A DNA stretch of 64,000 nucleotides from an uncultured Opitutia bacterium (GCA_945957395.1 CAMFKE010000006.1:124001-188000), one strand, 5' to 3'; shown: positions 1 through 8,693, counted from the first letter of the stretch. The notes: generated by a model from the letters alone, not told the origin. Program-made: numbers and translations.

Positions 1-118
1 CGGACTGCGACTCCCTGAAGGCGTCGAAACCGGCGGGCGCCGGAGGCGGCTGGGGCAGTGGCGCGGCTTGAGCGGCGAGAGCGGCAAGGGCGGCCGCGGC
101 GAGGAGGTGGCTTTTCAT
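1..118 (-). CDS. Secreted protein, N-terminal fragment (cut by window edge)
   Basis: Only the first 39 codons are present; the gene runs off the left edge. It begins with a short basic start (MKSH) followed by an Ala/Leu-rich hydrophobic stretch and a likely signal-peptidase site after the AQAAP region, then a Pro-rich segment, so the product is probably exported. Nothing after the signal peptide is long enough to assign a family. It lies directly downstream of, and in the same direction as, the LacI/AraC-type regulator. In such regulators the neighbouring gene is often a target, but that is inference here. Confidence 0.6.
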   Translation of the reverse strand, partial: MKSHLLAAAALAALAAQAAPLPQPPPAPAGFDAFRESQS

Positions 119-171
119 GGGGAAGAGGTGTGGAAGATTAACCAAGTGTGACGCTCCGTACCCCGCGCAAA

Positions 172-192
172 ACGACGGAGTTCCTCTGTCGT
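172..192 (-). terminator. Short dyad, possible terminator or operator
   Basis: Two 9-base arms (172-180 and 184-192) pair at 8 of 9 positions around a 3-base loop. Read on the minus strand the hairpin is followed by TTTTG, so it could end transcription of the regulator gene located 70 bases upstream. The same dyad lies between the regulator and the next gene and could equally be an operator. The sequence alone does not decide. Confidence 0.4.
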
Positions 193-261
193 CCGTTTTT
201 GCCTTCTTTGACTCAGTCTTTCCCGTCCGAGCACCCCGACGATCCGACTGGCGCCGGAAGC

Positions 262-1389
262 TCAGTCCTTGCGCCGACGACGCTCCGCGAAGCATCCGGG
301 AGACACCCCGACGATCCGACGGAAGGCGTAGGTGAAGCCTCGCACGGAATCGAAGCCGACCTGCGCCGCCACATACTCGATTTTCTCCCCGGCCGCGAGA
401 CGCGCCCGGGCCTCCTCCATGCGCACTTCCAAAAAACGCTTCGCCACGCCGGCGCCGAGGTTCGCGAGGAAGGCCCTCTCCAGCGTCGCCTTGGAAACGC
501 CCAGGCGCCTCGCGAGCTCGGGCACGGAAGGCGGATCGCCCACGCTGCCGCGCATCATCTCCAACGCTCGCGCACACAACGGGTCGCCGCCCGTCTCCCC
601 CGCCGTGGATTCGCGCTCGATGACGACGCCCGGGGCGAACGGACGCACCGTGCCGGGCTCGGCCTTCCCCGAAATCATGTCCAGCAGCAGTTCGGCGGCG
701 GCGCACGACCAACCTCGGTAGTCGATGTCGATGGTGCTGATCGGAACCGGGGCCACGCGGCTCACCAGCTCCCGATTCGCGAAACCGAGGATATAGACAT
801 CCCCCGGCACCTTCAGATTGGCGCGCTCCGCGGCGTCCAGAGCGAGCCTGGCCCACTCGTCGGTGGAGCCGAAAACGGCGACCGGCCGCGGCATGGACAA
901 AAGACTCTCGGCCAGCCGCGACGCCGCGGCGGAATCCATGCCGCCGGTCAGGCAGCGCCCGACGGGCCTCGCGTCCGAGGACAACTCCGAACGAAACACC
1001 TCCCAGCGCGCGTCATGATTCCATCGCCGGCTCCCGGCGACGAACAGGAAGGAGGCCGCAGGCAAGCGCCGCAGTCGGGCGGCGGCGATCCGCGCGACCA
1101 TTTCGCAGTCGTCCGGGACGCGCCCCCAGTTTTTATTTTCCGGATACGCCAGGGAAAGCTCGACCACGGGGCCGGCAAAGGCGTCGGTGAAGCGGCGAAC
1201 GGGGTGCCCCGGATCGGGAAGTATCCCCACGATGCCGGCCACAGGCCGCTCGAAAAAGCTGTCGACGGTGTCGGCGTTGAGCAGCGCCGTGTCATAGCCA
1301 TGGCGCATCAGCAGACTCTGCGCCCCTTCGTGCAACGACTCGAGATACCAGTGAAACGCTAACAGTATCAGGGGGCGAGGATGACTCAT
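262..1389 (-). CDS. XylR-type transcriptional regulator (LacI-like sensor, AraC DNA-binding domain)
   Basis: A 375-residue regulator. Residues 1 to about 265 resemble the periplasmic-binding-protein/LacI sensor fold (for example VAVFGSTDEWA and a VPGDVYILGFAN segment, typical of sugar-sensing XylR/LacI proteins). The C-terminal 105 residues form an AraC-type double helix-turn-helix, with PSVPELARRLGVSKATLERA in the first helix pair and VGFDSVRGFTYAFRRIVGVSPGCF in the second. The start was put at MSHPRP because a longer reading would run into queA upstream. This architecture is common for carbohydrate control in Verrucomicrobiota and Planctomycetota; the effector and targets cannot be read from sequence. 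The partial secreted gene downstream is the nearest candidate target. Confidence 0.88.
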   Translation of the reverse strand: MSHPRPLILLAFHWYLESLHEGAQSLLMRHGYDTALLNADTVDSFFERPVAGIVGILPDPGHPVRRFTDAFAGPVVELSLAYPENKNWGRVPDDCEMVARIAAARLRRLPAASFLFVAGSRRWNHDARWEVFRSELSSDARPVGRCLTGGMDSAAASRLAESLLSMPRPVAVFGSTDEWARLALDAAERANLKVPGDVYILGFANRELVSRVAPVPISTIDIDYRGWSCAAAELLLDMISGKAEPGTVRPFAPGVVIERESTAGETGGDPLCARALEMMRGSVGDPPSVPELARRLGVSKATLERAFLANLGAGVAKRFLEVRMEEARARLAAGEKIEYVAAQVGFDSVRGFTYAFRRIVGVSPGCFAERRRRKD

Positions 1390-1477
1390 GGCGGCGAAAA
1401 CGCGCGAAGGGGCGATCACCCCGAAAACCTGCCTCCGTTCCGTCTTGTTCCAAGGAGATTCGCCCAAAGACGACGCG

Positions 1478-2566
1478 TCAGCGGATGAGCATGGCGTCGC
1501 CGTAGCTGTAGAACCTGTACCGCTCGCGCACCGCGAGCTCGTAGAGCGCCTTGAGCCGGGCGATGCCATCGGTCGAGCCGGGGGAGAGGAACGCAGAAAC
1601 CAGGCACATGAGCGTACTGCGCGGCAGGTGGAAATTCGTCAGCAGCATGTCGGCCCCGCAAAGGGCCTGAGGCGGATACACATAAAGGTTCGCGTCGTCG
1701 GCGTAGTCGCCGTGCGAATCGGGAGTCAGCGCGCCCCGGGCGTGCTTGCGGCAGAAGTCCTCGGCCGCGCGCAAGGCGGTCGTGCCCACGGCGAGTCGCG
1801 GCCCGGCGGAGCGGTCGAGCAGGGCGACGGCCGTGCGATGCGGGATCGTCCATCGCTCGGAGTGGATGGCATGGTCCTCCACACGCTCGGACTCGATGGG
1901 CTTGAAGGTCCCCAACCCCACGGCGAGCGTGAGGTCGAACGAGGCGTTGCCGCGCCGATCCAGCTCGGCCAGCACCTCCGGAGTGAAATGCAGTCCCGCC
2001 GTGGGGGCGGCGGCCGCCACGCGGCGGCTCTTGTCGGCGAAGACCGTACGGTAGCGCTCGTCGTCGAACGCCGAATAGTCGCGCCCGGCCTCGCGCGCCG
2101 CCACGATGTAGGGCGGCAACGGAAGATCCCCCACCCGCTCCGCCATCTCGGCCACATCGCGACCGCCCTCCACCTCGAAGCGCACAATGTATTCGCCCGA
2201 CAATGACGCGACGACGCGAGCGTGATACTCTCCTGGAATACCGAAGCCGGCGGCGTCCGAGGCCTTCCGTCCCGGCTTCAGCAGGCACCGCCACTCGTCG
2301 TGGGCGCCGGCCGGCCCCAACAGGAGACACTCGACCTTGCCCCCCGACGGACGGCGGCCGGGGATGCGAGCGCGACGGACATCCGCCACATTGCGGAAGA
2401 GACGGGTCCCCGACGGAAGCAACCCGGGCAGCTCGCGAAACACACGGTGCTCCACCGCCCCGGTCTCGCGGTCGACGACCATCAACCGCGAGGCGTCGCG
2501 GCGGTCCGCCGGCATCGACGCGATGCGGTCGCTCGGCAGGTCATAGTCGAAGAGGGCGGTGTCCAT
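1478..2566 (-). CDS. queA: S-adenosylmethionine:tRNA ribosyltransferase-isomerase QueA
   Basis: This 362-residue protein has the length and hallmarks of QueA, which transfers and isomerises the ribosyl part of SAM onto preQ1 in tRNA to give epoxyqueuosine, in the cytoplasm. Recognisable motifs are FDYDLPSDRIA near the start, DASRLMVVDR, the APTAGLHFTPEVL block, VGLGTFKPI and the C-terminal LLTNFHLPRSTLMCLVSAF. The start MDTALFDYDLP was chosen over one 16 codons upstream because the family begins with this segment. The gene is co-directional with the downstream regulator (88-base gap) and with the phosphatase-like gene upstream. No other queuosine gene is in the window. Confidence 0.96.
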   Translation of the reverse strand: MDTALFDYDLPSDRIASMPADRRDASRLMVVDRETGAVEHRVFRELPGLLPSGTRLFRNVADVRRARIPGRRPSGGKVECLLLGPAGAHDEWRCLLKPGRKASDAAGFGIPGEYHARVVASLSGEYIVRFEVEGGRDVAEMAERVGDLPLPPYIVAAREAGRDYSAFDDERYRTVFADKSRRVAAAAPTAGLHFTPEVLAELDRRGNASFDLTLAVGLGTFKPIESERVEDHAIHSERWTIPHRTAVALLDRSAGPRLAVGTTALRAAEDFCRKHARGALTPDSHGDYADDANLYVYPPQALCGADMLLTNFHLPRSTLMCLVSAFLSPGSTDGIARLKALYELAVRERYRFYSYGDAMLIR

Positions 2567-2626
2567 GCTGGCGGGAAAGACCGGGAAGAAAGACGGATAG
2601 GGTCGGAACGGCAAGCCGGGCCCCCG

Positions 2627-3427
2627 TTATCGCCCGTACAGCGAAAGCGCCCGCTCCAAATAGCCGGACGAGCCGCAGACAAACACAACCTTGGGTGGCG
2701 TCTCGTGGAAGCGCCGGAGCGGAAACGGCTGCTCGCCCAAGAACACGATCCGGCGTTGCGCCGCGGCCAGCAGCGCGCAGGCGGCGGCGACATCCCACAC
2801 CTTCGTGTTGTGGTCGGCCGAGCCGTCGAGAATACCCAGCGCGTTATAGGCGAGATTGAGCGCGCAACTGCCCGAGCAGCGAACCGGGTTGGTCGCCATA
2901 AACGCCGCGGCCACGGCGAAATGGGGCTCCTTCATGGGAAAATGGAAGGAGACGAGAGAATGGCTGTCGAAAGGCGCGTCGAGCGCCGGAACGGGCGCCG
3001 CGTCGCACCCTGAAAAGAGTCCGCGGCCGGGTCCGCCCTGAATGAGTTTTCCGGATGCGTTGTCATGAATAAACCCGTACGCGGGAACGCCGTCCTCCAG
3101 CAGCCCCAGAGAAATGGCGCAAAGCGGGTGGCCTCTCGCATAATTGTTCGTGCCGTCGATCGGGTCGAGAACCCAGCAGAAACGCGACTCCAGAGGTCGG
3201 TCGCCGCCCACGGGAAGATCCTCCTCGGATACGATATCGTCCTCAGGAAACGCCGCGCGCAGGGCGCCGACGATGTCGTGGGAGAGGCGCAGGTCGGCCT
3301 CGGTGACGCGTGTCTTGTCGGCTTTGAAGTCGCCCGGAAAACGGCCGAGGTTCTCCTCAAAATAGGCGACATGATCGCTGACAATCTTGCGGCCGAGGCG
3401 GATGCGGCGGTCGAGGGCGGTTTCCAT
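2627..3427 (-). CDS. Inositol monophosphatase family protein
   Basis: This 266-residue protein belongs to the Mg-dependent FIG/inositol monophosphatase superfamily. The metal-binding motif WVLDPIDGTNNYARG is intact, an acidic SEEDLP segment lies before it, and the C-terminal KVWDVAAACALL supplies the usual WD signature. Members hydrolyse inositol phosphates, histidinol phosphate, PAP or fructose bisphosphate; the exact substrate cannot be told from these motifs. The start METALDRR was preferred to a codon 16 residues upstream on spacing grounds. It sits 60 bases upstream of queA on the same strand. Confidence 0.88.
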   Translation of the reverse strand: METALDRRIRLGRKIVSDHVAYFEENLGRFPGDFKADKTRVTEADLRLSHDIVGALRAAFPEDDIVSEEDLPVGGDRPLESRFCWVLDPIDGTNNYARGHPLCAISLGLLEDGVPAYGFIHDNASGKLIQGGPGRGLFSGCDAAPVPALDAPFDSHSLVSFHFPMKEPHFAVAAAFMATNPVRCSGSCALNLAYNALGILDGSADHNTKVWDVAAACALLAAAQRRIVFLGEQPFPLRRFHETPPKVVFVCGSSGYLERALSLYGR

Positions 3428-3499
3428 GCGCACGCATCGAAGGAGGTTGGGGCCCGTTGGCCACGGAAAACACATGCCTGCGAACCGCGACGCCGCCGG

Positions 3500-4369
3500 T
3501 CAGACGGCCTTGCCGGCGCGCGCGTGGGCGAAGAGGAACTGCTGCGCCAGTCCTGAGTTGGCGCCGAAATGCAGACCGGCGAAATGCACGACCTGGGCGT
3601 CGGACCACCCGCCGAGACCGTAGCCGGCATCCATCATCTTGCGAATCCAGGTATCCACGGGAAAGGCGTCGAGCCGGCCCAGCCCGAAGAGCCTCACGCA
3701 GTCGGCGACCTTCGGCCCCACGCCGGGCAGGCTCATGAGCGCTTCGCGCGCGGCGCGAGGCGGCAGGGCCGCGACACGGCACTCGAACCCGGGGTCCGCC
3801 GCGAGACGCCCGGCGGCGGACCGCAGAAACGCGGCGCGGTAGCCGAGTTTGCAGGGCGCCAGCTCGGCGTCCGTGGCGCTCGCCAAACGGCCCCAGTCGG
3901 GCAGCGCGTGCAGGCCCGGGGCGAGCTCCTCGCCCAGATTGGAGGCGAGCGAGCCCACCATGGATTTGATCCTGGGAATATTGGCGTTAGCGCTGCAGAT
4001 GAACCCGATCAGTGTATCCGGAAAAGGCTGACGCAGGATGCGAAGCCCGGGAAACCCGGCCATCGCCCGGGCGAGGACCGGGTCGGATCGCCAGGGCAGG
4101 ACATCGGCTGCGACGAGCGGGTCGCCATTGCCATCCAGATAACGCCTGAGCTCGGAGTGAACCGAAGCGGAATCTGCGCCACGCAGGCAGGAGAACTCCG
4201 GAACGCCGGATGCGCCCGGGAAAATGCGGACGACGGTGCGCCCGAACACGCCCTGCCAGTAATCTTCCTGCCGGGCCCACCGGAAGGACTGCCCTCCGTC
4301 GAGGATTTCGGCGAGAACCGCGGGAGTCGCAGCGACGACGCCGTTCAGCGGCAGGCGCGGGCCGAACAT
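3500..4369 (-). CDS. OGG1-type 8-oxoguanine DNA glycosylase/AP lyase
   Basis: This 289-residue protein carries the OGG1 fold rather than that of MutM. An N-terminal GQSFRW segment matches the OGG_N region. It is followed by a helix-hairpin-helix/GPD block, SLPGVGPKVADCVRLFGLG then AFPVDTWIRKMM. The Lys of GPKVADC and the Asp of PVDTW correspond to the catalytic Lys/Asp pair of OGG1 enzymes, which remove 8-oxoguanine and nick the abasic site. OGG1 orthologues are widespread in eukaryotes and archaea and occur sporadically in bacteria. The start MFGPRLPLNG lies 14 bases after the preceding lipoprotein gene's stop, so the two are probably co-transcribed. Confidence 0.87.
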   Translation of the reverse strand: MFGPRLPLNGVVAATPAVLAEILDGGQSFRWARQEDYWQGVFGRTVVRIFPGASGVPEFSCLRGADSASVHSELRRYLDGNGDPLVAADVLPWRSDPVLARAMAGFPGLRILRQPFPDTLIGFICSANANIPRIKSMVGSLASNLGEELAPGLHALPDWGRLASATDAELAPCKLGYRAAFLRSAAGRLAADPGFECRVAALPPRAAREALMSLPGVGPKVADCVRLFGLGRLDAFPVDTWIRKMMDAGYGLGGWSDAQVVHFAGLHFGANSGLAQQFLFAHARAGKAV

Positions 4370-4383
4370 GGGAACCGGCCCGT

Positions 4384-4968
4384 TCACGGGCGATTGGAAC
4401 CGGCAGCGCCCTTGGGCGGAAGCGCCCAGAGGAAGCTTTGATCGGCGGCGAGAAGCGCGCCGGTCTTGGTGTCGCGCAGGGTGATTTTCCACGCGATCAC
4501 GGACGGGGCGGGCGCGGGCCAGTCGGCGCCGGTGACCCCGAGCCGGACCTCCTTGAACACATCGGATGCGGCGATGGGCGGCAGCACGAAAAGGTGCCGG
4601 CGCGGCTCCGGCTTGTCACCCGCCACGAATTCCACGACGGCCACGGCGCCCTCGGGAAGCTCGTCAAAAGGCGCCAGCGTAAGCAGGAAATACAGGCCGG
4701 CGCGGGTCTTGGAATCGGTGCGCAGGACGATGTCGCCGCCCTTGTTTTCCTCCCCCGAAAAATACTCGGAGATGCGCTTGAAATCGTTCCCTTGAATCAC
4801 CCGGTGGGTCACATACCGGAAGCCGACTCGCTTGCCGGCGGAGACGCTCTCGCCGGCGGATGCAGCTGAGGCGGTGTCCGGCGCGGAGTCCGAACAACCG
4901 GTCAGAAAAAGCGCGAGCCATGCCGCCAAGGCGGTCGGCAGGGTCACTGCGAGCGCGCGGGGCGGCAT
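4384..4968 (-). CDS. Hypothetical lipoprotein
   Basis: A 194-residue protein with a hydrophobic signal segment ending in a lipobox (LFLTGC), so a lipid-anchored envelope protein. The following linker is rich in Ala/Ser, and the remainder looks like a single compact beta-rich domain (for example RAGLYFLLTLAPFDELP and SVIAWKITLRDTKTGALLA). I do not recognise a family. The gene is followed within 14 bases by the OGG1-type glycosylase, suggesting one transcript, but a functional link is not evident. Confidence 0.78.
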   Translation of the reverse strand: MPPRALAVTLPTALAAWLALFLTGCSDSAPDTASAASAGESVSAGKRVGFRYVTHRVIQGNDFKRISEYFSGEENKGGDIVLRTDSKTRAGLYFLLTLAPFDELPEGAVAVVEFVAGDKPEPRRHLFVLPPIAASDVFKEVRLGVTGADWPAPAPSVIAWKITLRDTKTGALLAADQSFLWALPPKGAAGSNRP

Positions 4969-4986
4969 GGCTCGGTGCGAATCAGG

Positions 4987-5103
4987 TTACTTGCGCGCAG
5001 CCTTCTTGGCGGCGGCGATAGCCTTCTTCACTCGTTCCTTCTTGCGTTCGAGGTAGGCAAGACGGCGCTTCTTCTTTTCGACTTTGTTGGTTTGTTGGCC
5101 CAT
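4987..5103 (-). CDS. Small, very basic 38-residue protein
   Basis: The product starts MGQQTNKVEKKKRR and is dominated by Lys, Arg and Ala with a few Glu, predicted to be one charged helix; nearly half the residues are Lys or Arg. A longer in-frame reading exists, but its first 42 codons look non-coding, and the MGQQTNK start is clean. The size and charge recall ribosome-associated or nucleic-acid-binding small proteins. I believe similar short proteins occur in Opitutales, but I could not check this. It lies between the sigma factor gene and the lipoprotein gene, all on the minus strand. Confidence 0.62.
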   Translation of the reverse strand: MGQQTNKVEKKKRRLAYLERKKERVKKAIAAAKKAARK

Positions 5104-5225
5104 AGAGGGGCGCAATCTTACGACCGAAGCTCGCCGGGCAAGCCGAAAGAGCGCCTGAAACGCACCCCGGCGACGCGCGAAAACCGCTCGACGCAACGCA
5201 CGGAATCCGCCGGTCACCGCCGCCT

Positions 5226-6521
5226 TCAAGCCGCCTTCTTACGGCGATTGCGGCCGTTCGTCGCACCCTCGCGCGAAGCCGGAGGGGGTGCCGGAGCAGG
5301 CTTGGGCCGGCGCGGAGCCGGCTTCACGGCCGGAGCCGGTTTTTCCGCAACTTCCCCGCGCCCCCGAGTAGCCTTGACGGGCGCGGTGGCGCGCGGGGGC
5401 TCAGGCGTTGCGGGCGGAGAGGCCTGCGCAGGCGCGGGGTCGTCGAGCTTGACCGCCCGCGCGATGCGGGCGGCTCTCTCGGCGGCCTCGGCCTGCTTTT
5501 GCTTGAAGTAAGTCTGTATGGTCTCCACGCGGGCGGCCTCCCTGGCCTCCTCGCGCAGGTCGTCCGACGAACGCTGGCGCTCGCGCTCGGCCATGAGCCG
5601 GCGCAGCTTCATGATCGCCAGGTGCTGGAGCTGCCGCACGCGCTCCCTCGTCAGCTTGAATTTCTCGCCGACCTCCTCGAGCGTGAGTTCGGAGCCCCCC
5701 CCGATGCCGAAGCGCAGTCGCAGAATGTGGGCTTCGCGAGGATCGAGCCGGTCCAGCAAAAGGTTGATTTCCGAGGCGGCGTTTTTGTCGCGCAGGGCCT
5801 CGAAAGGATTCTCCTGCGACTCGTCGCCGATAAGGTCGCCGAAGGTGGCGTCGCCCTCCTCGCCGACCGGGGCGTCGAGCGAGGCGGCGCGGGTGGCCAC
5901 GGAGCGAAGATGGACGATTTTCCGGACGGGCAGATCCATCACGAGGGCGATCTCCTCGTTGGTGGGGTCGCGCCGCAACTCGTCATTGAGCTTGTTGATG
6001 ATGCGTCGCATGGCCGCGATGCGATCCACCATGTGCATGGGCAGCCGGATGGTCTTCCCGTGCGTGGCGAGGGCGCGCTTAAGCGCCTGACGGATCCACC
6101 AGGCGGCGTAGGTGGAAAGTTTGCCCCCCTTGTCGGGGTCGAAGCGCTCGACGGCCTTCACCAAGCCGATATTGCCCTCGGAGATGAGGTCGAGCAGCGG
6201 AAGTCCGAAATTTTCGTAGTCGCGGGCGATGCGCACGACGAGGCGCAGATTCGCCTTGATCATGGCCTCGCGCGCGGCGGCGTCGCCCTTGTGAATGCGG
6301 CGTGCCAGCGACACCTCCTGCTCAGGCGTGAGCAGCGGCGTCTTCCCGATCTCGTTCAGGTAATAGCGGAATGGGTTGCGCTCCGAGGGGAGCAACTCGT
6401 CCCACCCGGCGGCCTTATCGAAGCCTTCCCGCGGCTGAGCCCCGCGAGACTCCGACCCATCCTCATCCGGCTTGGAACGGGGATCGGAAGGCGGCGTGTA
6501 ATTGGGGCGCGATAGCGGCAT
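5226..6521 (-). CDS. RNA polymerase sigma-70 family factor (RpoD/SigA-like) with basic C-terminal tail
   Basis: This 431-residue factor shows sigma region 1.2 (NPFRYYLNEIGKTPLLTPEQ), region 2 (NLRLVVRIARDYENFGLPLLDLISEGNIGL, then STYAAWWIRQAL for -10 recognition), region 3 (KTIRLPMHMVDRI) and region 4 (LTLEEVGEKFKLTRERVRQL for -35 recognition). Region 1.1 is essentially absent; about 40 polar residues precede region 1.2. From roughly residue 313 there is a tail of about 119 residues, helical at first and then rich in Pro, Ala, Lys and Arg, which is not part of the standard fold. The start MPLSRPNY was chosen because upstream codons enter the trpE end region. It may be the housekeeping factor or a group 2 paralogue; the window cannot settle that. 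Confidence 0.93.
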   Translation of the reverse strand: MPLSRPNYTPPSDPRSKPDEDGSESRGAQPREGFDKAAGWDELLPSERNPFRYYLNEIGKTPLLTPEQEVSLARRIHKGDAAAREAMIKANLRLVVRIARDYENFGLPLLDLISEGNIGLVKAVERFDPDKGGKLSTYAAWWIRQALKRALATHGKTIRLPMHMVDRIAAMRRIINKLNDELRRDPTNEEIALVMDLPVRKIVHLRSVATRAASLDAPVGEEGDATFGDLIGDESQENPFEALRDKNAASEINLLLDRLDPREAHILRLRFGIGGGSELTLEEVGEKFKLTRERVRQLQHLAIMKLRRLMAERERQRSSDDLREEAREAARVETIQTYFKQKQAEAAERAARIARAVKLDDPAPAQASPPATPEPPRATAPVKATRGRGEVAEKPAPAVKPAPRRPKPAPAPPPASREGATNGRNRRKKAA

Positions 6522-6591
6522 GGGAATGGCCTTTCTCGGCCGGAAATGAGTTCCGGCCGGTGAAATCCCCAACCGCTTTCGCAGCCGGGGT

Positions 6592-8103
6592 TCACACCCG
6601 ATTTCGCCGCAAATGTTCCGCAATGGCAACGGCTTTGAGGGCGCCGCGCGCTTTGTTTACCGTTTCCATATATTCCGAGGCCGGGTCGGAGTCGGCGACG
6701 ATGCCGGCGCCGGCCTGCACATACGCCTTGTCGTCCTTCAGGAAGGCCGTGCGGATGGCGATGGCGCTGTTGTGGTTGCCGTTGAAGCCGAAGTAGCCAA
6801 GGGCGCCGCCGTAGACGCCGCGCCGGGTGCCCTCAAACTCCGAAATGATCTGCAGCGCGCGCACCTTGGGCGCGCCGGAGAGCGTGCCCGCGGGGAAGGT
6901 GGCGCGGACGAGGTCGAAGGCGTCCTTGTCGGGGGCGATGCGGCCCTCGACTTGCGACACGATGTGCATGACGTGCGAGTAGCGCTCGATGATCGCGTAA
7001 TCGGGCACCTTCACGGTGCCGGGGACGCACACGCGGCCGATGTCGTTGCGGGCGAGGTCGACGAGCATCAGGTGCTCGGCGCGCTCCTTGGTGTCGGCCA
7101 GAAGGTCCTTTTCCAAGGCGAGGTCCTCGGCCTCGTCCTGGCCGCGCGTGCGCGTTCCGGCGATGGGGCGGATCTCCACACGGTCGCCGGTCAGGCGCAC
7201 ATTCACCTCGGGCGACGCGCCCACGACGGAGAAGCCGAGGTCGGTCTCGAGGATGAACATGTACGGTGAGGGGTTCACGAAGCGCAGCACGCGGTAGAGG
7301 TCGAGCGGGTCGCCCGCATACGGGCGCTCGAAACGCTGCGAAAGGACGACCTGGAAGATGTCGCCGGACTTGATGAACTCCTTGGAGGCCGTGACGGCGG
7401 CCTCGAAATCCTTGCGCGCGAAATTACCCGTCGGCAGGTCGCCGGAACCCGCAGGGGCCGCCGGCACGGGGGCCGGGGCGAGGGTGCGCGGGGTGCTCAG
7501 GATGCCGAGCAACTCGTGCAACTCGGCGTTGGCCTTCTCCCAAACCTCTCCGGCGTCGGCGCCGGCGGGGATGTGGGCGTTGACGATGAGGCGCAGGAGC
7601 TGACGCGCGTGGTCGAAGGCGACCACGGTGTCCATGAGCATGAAATGCAGGATGGGGGCGCCGAGCTCGTCCCTGGCCGCCGGGGGCACGGTCGTCTCCA
7701 CGCGGTGGATATACTCGTAGCCGAGAAAGCCCACCATGCCGCCGGAGAACGGGGGCATGTCCGGCGTGAGGACCGGATGGAACGGCTTGAGCTGGGCCTT
7801 CACCAGTTCGAGGGGGTCGGCGGGCGTGTCCACCTGAAGGAGCTCGCCATGGCGCGTGGCGATGCGGGTGGTCTTCTCGTAGGCCGTGACCGTGAGACGC
7901 GGACGCGCACCGGCAAAGCTGTACCGGCCGATGTGTTCGCCGCCGGTGACCGACTCAAACAGGAAGGCGCCGCCGAGCGCGCGCAGCTTGGAAAACACCG
8001 ACACGGGCGTCTCGAAGTCCGCCATGAGGTCGGCGCAAACCGGCACCAGGTTGCCCTGTTTGGCGAGCGTGCGGAAAGTGTCCTTGTCGGGATAAACGGC
8101 CAT
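6592..8103 (-). CDS. trpE: Anthranilate synthase component I TrpE
   Basis: At 503 residues this is a full-length chorismate-utilising enzyme that, with a glutamine amidotransferase partner, makes anthranilate for tryptophan synthesis. Supporting motifs are FLFESVTGGE in the N-terminal feedback domain and, in the catalytic domain, IRPIAGTRTRGQDEAED, LMLVDLARNDIGRVC, YSHVMHIVSQVEG and FPAGTLSGAPKVRAL. The start MAVYPDKDTF fits the family. No trpG or other trp gene is adjacent, so the partner must be encoded elsewhere. A gap of 70 bases separates it from the downstream sigma factor gene. I see no attenuator-like leader in the 159 bases upstream. Confidence 0.95.
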   Translation of the reverse strand: MAVYPDKDTFRTLAKQGNLVPVCADLMADFETPVSVFSKLRALGGAFLFESVTGGEHIGRYSFAGARPRLTVTAYEKTTRIATRHGELLQVDTPADPLELVKAQLKPFHPVLTPDMPPFSGGMVGFLGYEYIHRVETTVPPAARDELGAPILHFMLMDTVVAFDHARQLLRLIVNAHIPAGADAGEVWEKANAELHELLGILSTPRTLAPAPVPAAPAGSGDLPTGNFARKDFEAAVTASKEFIKSGDIFQVVLSQRFERPYAGDPLDLYRVLRFVNPSPYMFILETDLGFSVVGASPEVNVRLTGDRVEIRPIAGTRTRGQDEAEDLALEKDLLADTKERAEHLMLVDLARNDIGRVCVPGTVKVPDYAIIERYSHVMHIVSQVEGRIAPDKDAFDLVRATFPAGTLSGAPKVRALQIISEFEGTRRGVYGGALGYFGFNGNHNSAIAIRTAFLKDDKAYVQAGAGIVADSDPASEYMETVNKARGALKAVAIAEHLRRNRV

Positions 8104-8262
8104 GGGAAAACGAGGAAAGAGAAGGCGTTGAACTAAGAAGTGAGCGCAACCCGGGGCGAGTGCAAAGCGTGGGCGTCGTCGAGTACGCCCCGCCAAGGCC
8201 GCCCGGACGGCGTCCCTTCCGTTTCACTTGCCCTGAGGCGAAGGCGGGGAACCCTGCGCGCC

Positions 8263-8634
8263 ATGCCGCAATCCGCCGACCTCGCCGATCTCCTGCTCCA
8301 AGCCGGAAGGCTCGGCCATTCGCCGGAGTCGCTGGCGGCAGTGGCTGACGCGCTCGACGCCCGGCTGGACGCCTGCTCCCGAAACAAAGTCGCCGAAATC
8401 GCGGAGGCGCTGGGGCGCGACCCGCACACGCTGCCCGGCGCCGTGCGGGATGCCGCCGACCCGCAGACGCGACTTCAGGCCGCGCGGCTGCTGGCCGCCA
8501 ACGAGGGCGGCTGCGCCTGCTCCGGAGAGGCGCCGCCCGAACCCACCTTCGAGCAGGAGGAGCAGGCGGCGGAGAGTCTGGCGCGGCGCGCGTTGGCGGC
8601 GCCGGAGTGGCTCGTGAACGCCGGGCTTCTTTGA
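8263..8634 (+). CDS. Hypothetical 123-residue protein
   Basis: An acidic, Ala/Leu-rich, mostly helical small protein without signal peptide or membrane segment. A Cys pair (GGCACSG) sits about two thirds along, and an acidic EQEEQAAESLARRAL helix follows. I do not recognise a family. Translation was started at MPQSADLADLL because upstream codons overlap the divergent trpE promoter region and look non-coding. It precedes the flavoprotein gene by 59 bases on the same strand, so the two may be co-transcribed. Function unknown. Confidence 0.6.
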   Translation: MPQSADLADLLLQAGRLGHSPESLAAVADALDARLDACSRNKVAEIAEALGRDPHTLPGAVRDAADPQTRLQAARLLAANEGGCACSGEAPPEPTFEQEEQAAESLARRALAAPEWLVNAGLL

Positions 8635-8693
8635 GCCGCGCGGCATCCTCGCTTGAGTCCGCCTCCGCCGGCGGCTTTCTCGCGCCCGTGAAC

